Assembly (NCBI RefSeq): GCF_022614595.1
Contig: NZ_JAJFAU010000027.1
Location: 1 to 42,165, forward strand
Length of the DNA: 42,165 bases
Source: Streptomyces sp. CNQ085
Lineage (GTDB): Bacteria > Actinomycetota > Actinomycetes > Streptomycetales > Streptomycetaceae
Reading direction: 5' to 3'
In this document: positions 39,173 to 42,165 of the stretch, piece after piece
Numbering within the stretch: the first letter of the stretch is position 1
How the letters are laid out: each line of letters starts with the position of its first letter
Program-made: the position numbers and the translations under genes
The notes under the pieces: model-generated
Told to the model about the DNA's origin: nothing
Databases searched by the model: none
Seen by the model: only the letters and a program-made list of their open reading frames with translations

Positions 39173-39838
39173 ATGACATCCATCTTCCCGGAGATCTCGA
39201 TCAGCACGGAACGGCTCGTGCTGCGTCCCCTCGAGGCCGAGGACGCACCCGCGTTCACCGAGATGATGAACGACGAACTGGTCACCGCCTGGACCTCCGT
39301 GCCCGTCCCCTACACCGAGGAGCACGCCCGGGAGTGGATCACCCGGGGAGCGTCCGCGGAGCGGACCGGGGGACACGGCATCGTCTTCGCCGTCACCGAG
39401 TTCCTCACCCAGCGCCTGGTCGGCACCGTCCATCTGCGCAAGACCGACTGGCGGGTGCTGTCCGCTGAGGCCGCCTATGTGACCGCCCCCTGGGCGCGCG
39501 GCGAGGGGTACGCCGCCGAGTCGCTGCTCGCCGCCGTCCAGTGGCTTTTCCAGGACCGGAAGTTCGAGCGGATGGAGATCCGCACCCCGGCCGACAACAC
39601 CGCCTCCCAGCGGGTCGCGCAGAAGGTCGGCTGCGTCAGCGAGGGCGTACTGCGCAACGCCTGGATAGCCCGGACCCGTACCGAGGACGGGAGCTGGACC
39701 GACATCCGCACCGACCTGATCGTCTGGAGCCTCCTGCCGGAGGACCTGGAGGACGGACCGGGCGAGTCGGTCGGTGCCGGAGGCTACCCCGCCTACCCCG
39801 AGGCCGGGAGCTACTCCGCCTATCCCGACTGGCGCTGA
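39173..39838 (+). CDS. GNAT-family N-acetyltransferase (RimJ/RimL-like)
   Basis: A 221-residue acetyltransferase. It starts ISISTERLVLRPLEAEDAPAF, then has FAVTEFLTQRLVGTVHLRK, YVTAPWARGEGYAAESLLAAV with the acetyl-CoA loop ARGEGYA, and ENxASxxVAxKxG as ADNTASQRVAQKVGC. The last ~30 residues are an unusual acidic and Gly/Tyr/Pro-rich tail with PAYPEAGSYSAYPDWR repeats, probably disordered. The ATG follows a GGAGCGG ribosome-binding site. The substrate is unknown; protein N-termini or antibiotics are possible. Confidence 0.88.
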   Translation: MTSIFPEISISTERLVLRPLEAEDAPAFTEMMNDELVTAWTSVPVPYTEEHAREWITRGASAERTGGHGIVFAVTEFLTQRLVGTVHLRKTDWRVLSAEAAYVTAPWARGEGYAAESLLAAVQWLFQDRKFERMEIRTPADNTASQRVAQKVGCVSEGVLRNAWIARTRTEDGSWTDIRTDLIVWSLLPEDLEDGPGESVGAGGYPAYPEAGSYSAYPDWR

Positions 39839-40020
39839 CGGACCGGAGCCGCGCACCTCCGGAGCCGCGAAGCCCGGGAACCCAGAAGCCCGGACCGGGC
39901 CCCCGCGCCGGGCGCGGTAACCTCACTGCGGCGATCCCGCCGCCCCGCGGGTACCGCGTCCCGCGCACACCCCGCACCGTCTTCCGCCCCGCCCCGCGAC
40001 GCGCCAGGAGAGAGCCGACG

Positions 40021-41250
40021 ATGGCCGACCGTGTCACCGTGATCGGGTGGGACGGCTCGCCACTGACCGAGGCCGCCCGCGCTGCTCTCGGAGCCGCCAC
40101 CCTCGTCGCCGGTGCCGTCCACCACCTGGCCCTTCCCGAGATCCCGCCCGGCGCCGAGCGCATCCGGCTGGGCAGCGTGCCCCCGGCCGCCCGCCGTATC
40201 GCCGGGCACCGCGGCACCGCGGTGGTCCTCGCCGACGGAGACCCGGGCTTCTTCGGTGTCGTCCGCACCCTGCGCGCACCCGAGTACGGCCTGGAGGTCG
40301 AGGTCGTACCCGCCGTCTCCTCGGTCGCCGCGGCCTTCGCCCGCGCGGGGATGCCCTGGGACGACGCCCGGATCGTCGTCGCCCACGGCCGCACCCTGCG
40401 CCGCGCCGTCAACGTCTGCCGTGCCCACACCAAGGTCGCCGTCCTCACCTCGCCCGGCGCCGGCCCCGCCGAACTGGCTCTGCTGCTGGACGGGGTGCAC
40501 CGCACCTTCTTCATCTGCGAGGCCATGGGCACCGACCGGGAGCGGGTCACCGTACTGACCTCCGACAAGGTCGCCGACCACGTCTGGCGCGATCCCAACG
40601 TCGTGATCGTGGTGGGCGGTTCGGCGTCCGCGGCCGGGCCCGTCGCGCCGGGTCCGAGCGGATGGCTGGCCGGAAGCGAACCGAACTACCCGCCCGCCGT
40701 GCGGGGCTGGGCCCTGTCGGCCGCCGAGTACACCGGTCAGGACGCCCCGGCGGCGACCGCGGACTCCCCGCAACTGCGCGCCGCCCAGCTCGCCCGGCTC
40801 GGTCCCAGAGCAGGCGACCTGCTGTGGGACATCGGCGCGGGCAGCGGAGCCGTCGCCGTGGAGGCCGCCCGCTTCGGCTCCGCGGTCCTCGCGGTCGAAC
40901 GCGACGCGGCCGCCTGTGCGCGGATGTCCGCCGCCGCGCGGCGCTTCGGCGTCCAGCTCCAAGTCGTGCACGGCATCGCGCCCCTGGCGTTGGAGGCGCT
41001 GCCCGAACCCGACGTGGTGCGCGTCGGCGGGGGAGGGGCGCGTACGGTCGCCGCCTGCGCCGACCGCAGACCCGAGAGGATCGTCACACACGCCTCCACC
41101 CGCGACGGGGCCGAGGCCGTCGGGCGGGTGCTGGCGGACGGCGGATACACCGTGGAGTGCACCCTGCTCCAGTCCCTGGAACTGGACACCCGGGAGTGGA
41201 CGGAGCGCGAACGCGCGGTCGTCTTCCTGTTGTCCGGCAGCCGGATGTGA
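40021..41250 (+). CDS. cobL: Precorrin-6Y C5,15-methyltransferase (decarboxylating)
   Basis: A 409-residue two-domain enzyme of cobalamin synthesis that methylates C5 and C15 and decarboxylates the C12 acetate. The N-terminal CbiE-like domain (residues 1-~210) has VTVIGWDGSPLTEAARAAL, VVLADGDPGFFGV, VEVVPAVSSVAAAFARAGMPWDDA and VIVVGG. The C-terminal CbiT-like domain (~245-409) has LLWDIGAGSGAVAVEAARFG (SAM site), AVERDAAACARM and a C-terminal LLQSLELDTREWTE. Streptomyces usually keep this fused form. No B12 riboswitch is visible in the 182 bases upstream. Confidence 0.95.
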   Translation: MADRVTVIGWDGSPLTEAARAALGAATLVAGAVHHLALPEIPPGAERIRLGSVPPAARRIAGHRGTAVVLADGDPGFFGVVRTLRAPEYGLEVEVVPAVSSVAAAFARAGMPWDDARIVVAHGRTLRRAVNVCRAHTKVAVLTSPGAGPAELALLLDGVHRTFFICEAMGTDRERVTVLTSDKVADHVWRDPNVVIVVGGSASAAGPVAPGPSGWLAGSEPNYPPAVRGWALSAAEYTGQDAPAATADSPQLRAAQLARLGPRAGDLLWDIGAGSGAVAVEAARFGSAVLAVERDAAACARMSAAARRFGVQLQVVHGIAPLALEALPEPDVVRVGGGGARTVAACADRRPERIVTHASTRDGAEAVGRVLADGGYTVECTLLQSLELDTREWTERERAVVFLLSGSRM

Positions 41251-41355
41251 TCTCGTCCGAGACGAACCGGACCAACCGGGGTCAGTCGTCCACCCCCGCC
41301 ACCTGCGGGGCGCGACGGCGGGTAGGCTGATGGACCGTTGTGCCGCCGACCGGTA

Positions 41356-41361
41356 TTGACA
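41356..41361 (+). promoter_or_regulatory. Candidate -35 element upstream of the last gene
   Basis: A perfect TTGACA, about 95 bases before the start of the Pro-rich gene. The -10 is unclear (GATGGT, 41381-41386, a 19-base spacer), so only the -35 is offered. Confidence 0.3.
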
Positions 41362-41436
41362 CTTTGTCTGTCGATGTCGGGATGGTTCGGACGGGGGCAC
41401 GGCGGGCGCCCGCTGGGGCCGGAAGGAGCACTACCG

Positions 41437-41457
41437 ATGGGCGAGGGGTACGCATGA
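41437..41457 (+). CDS. 6-codon micro-ORF overlapping the last gene
   Basis: ATG 41437 has GGAAGGAG about eight bases upstream and encodes MGEGYA. Its TGA overlaps the ATG of the next gene (ATGA, 41454-41457). It may mediate translational coupling. The alternative is that the GGAAGGAG is an unused ribosome-binding site. Confidence 0.25.
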   Translation: MGEGYA

Positions 41458-42165
41458 CTGACACCGGCCGGGTCCCGGGCGAGGGACAGTCGGAGAACGC
41501 AGGCGGACAGCCGGGGCAGCCGGGCGCACCGGCACCCGGCACGTACACCTTCGCGGGCCCGGTCGAAGGTGTGGCGTCGGGCTACGAGGACGACCTGCTG
41601 CTGCCCGGCTCCCACGGCTGGGGCGAGGCGGCGTCCGCACAGTCCCAGGCGTCCGCGCCCGCCTCCGTGCCCGGCCCGCGCGAGTCGGACGGATACGGGC
41701 AGTACCCGGCGCCGCCCGAGCGGACGGCCCACGGGCATGTGTCCCACACCGCCGCGACGCCCCCCCGCCCGCCGCACCTGGGGCCGCCCGTGCCCGAGCA
41801 GTCCGGCGTGGTGCGCACGCTCGCCGACCGCAGCAGCGCCCCCGCGGCTCCGGCGCCCACGCCCCCGCGGGGCGTGCCCGTACGGCAGCCGGGACCGCCG
41901 ACCACGGGGCCCGAGTACTTCGACGTCGCACACGAGGAGCACGCGGCGCGGAACACCCCCTCCCAGGAGGCGTCCGGGGAGGCCGAACCCGAGGGGGCGG
42001 TGACCGCTCCCGGCGCGCCCGCTCCTGCCGCGCAGCACGGAGCGCAGCAGCCCGGCACGCTTCCGTCCGACCCGGTGCAGCCGGGCGCCTGGGCGCCGCA
42101 GCCACCCGCGCCGGCCCCGGTCGCGGAACCGGCGCCCGCTCCTGTGCGGCCGGCGGCCGGATGGC
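41454..42165 (+). CDS. Pro-rich N-terminal region of a long protein (cut by window edge)
   Basis: An open frame from ATG 41454 to the window end (237 codons visible), starting MTDTGRVPGEGQSENAG, with GAGGGG six bases upstream. The visible part is a disordered Pro/Ala/Gln-rich region with only short ordered-looking patches (TYTFAGPVEGVASGYEDDLLLPG; VVRTLADRS; GPEYFDV). No domain is reached. From its position next to cobL and memory of the Streptomyces neighbourhood, a cobalamin-pathway enzyme with a long N-terminal extension, such as a CobT-like phosphoribosyltransferase, is possible, but the visible sequence does not prove it. Confidence 0.6.
   Translation, partial: MTDTGRVPGEGQSENAGGQPGQPGAPAPGTYTFAGPVEGVASGYEDDLLLPGSHGWGEAASAQSQASAPASVPGPRESDGYGQYPAPPERTAHGHVSHTAATPPRPPHLGPPVPEQSGVVRTLADRSSAPAAPAPTPPRGVPVRQPGPPTTGPEYFDVAHEEHAARNTPSQEASGEAEPEGAVTAPGAPAPAAQHGAQQPGTLPSDPVQPGAWAPQPPAPAPVAEPAPAPVRPAAGW

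Noticed and set aside
39839..40020. Cobalamin riboswitch upstream of cobL
   Set aside because: The B12-box consensus and enough space for the aptamer are missing.

Overview
The window comes from a high-GC actinomycete, almost certainly a Streptomyces. GC is very high with strong third-position G/C bias, GTG and TTG starts are common, in-frame TTA codons are very rare, and gene order follows familiar Streptomyces neighbourhoods: infC-rpmI-rplT-TrmH-kinase-pheST, argCJBDR/argGH, GDPD-GNAT-metN-cobL. All functions are read from sequence motifs and remembered family features; no database search was possible.

Layout. (1) 1-9300: end of a membrane protein, an SseB-like protein, DUF1844, the infC-rpmI-rplT translation operon (infC probably starts at ATC), a SpoU/TrmH methyltransferase, a soluble PAS-histidine kinase, pheS and pheT. 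(2) 9300-15600: 3-hydroxyacyl-CoA dehydrogenase, a Tat-exported GHL10 (DUF187) protein, DUF1918, a GNAT, a phosphatase-like protein lacking both catalytic histidines, a TipA-type MerR regulator with a clear operator, and a leaderless divergent pair (LysR-effector-domain protein/DUF5997). (3) 15740-20821: ARG-box promoter and argC-argJ-argB-argD-argR. (4) 20822-30307: an accessory insertion between argR and argG. Its left part is decayed (peptidoglycan-binding-domain remnant, frameshifted GNAT). Its right part is a tightly coupled six-gene unit: ATP-grasp ligase, radical SAM enzyme, second ATP-grasp ligase, SseA-type sulfurtransferase, MFS exporter and MetC-like C-S lyase. (5) 30390-33284: ARG-box promoter, argG and argH. 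(6) 33285-42165: PlsC acyltransferase, Tat-exported glycerophosphodiesterase, GNATs, two membrane proteins, a Cys/Met-ending leader peptide followed by a chimeric metN-metQ deletion remnant, cobL, and the start of a long Pro-rich protein.

The most interesting element is the 23.2-30.3 kb unit. Two amino-acid-ligase-type ATP-grasp enzymes, a radical SAM enzyme with a twitch-like C-terminal cysteine pattern, a mercaptopyruvate-type sulfurtransferase and a MetC-like lyase, plus an exporter, suggest a pathway for a small sulfur-containing, amide-linked metabolite. I do not recognise it as a described system. It splits what I recall as a contiguous argCJBDRGH cluster in some Streptomyces, and its first gene carries a TTA (bldA) codon.

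Several observations bear on sequence quality or gene decay: a 21-G homopolymer, a one-base frameshift at a C5/G5 run in a GNAT gene, and the metN-metQ fusion. These need read-level confirmation before biological interpretation.
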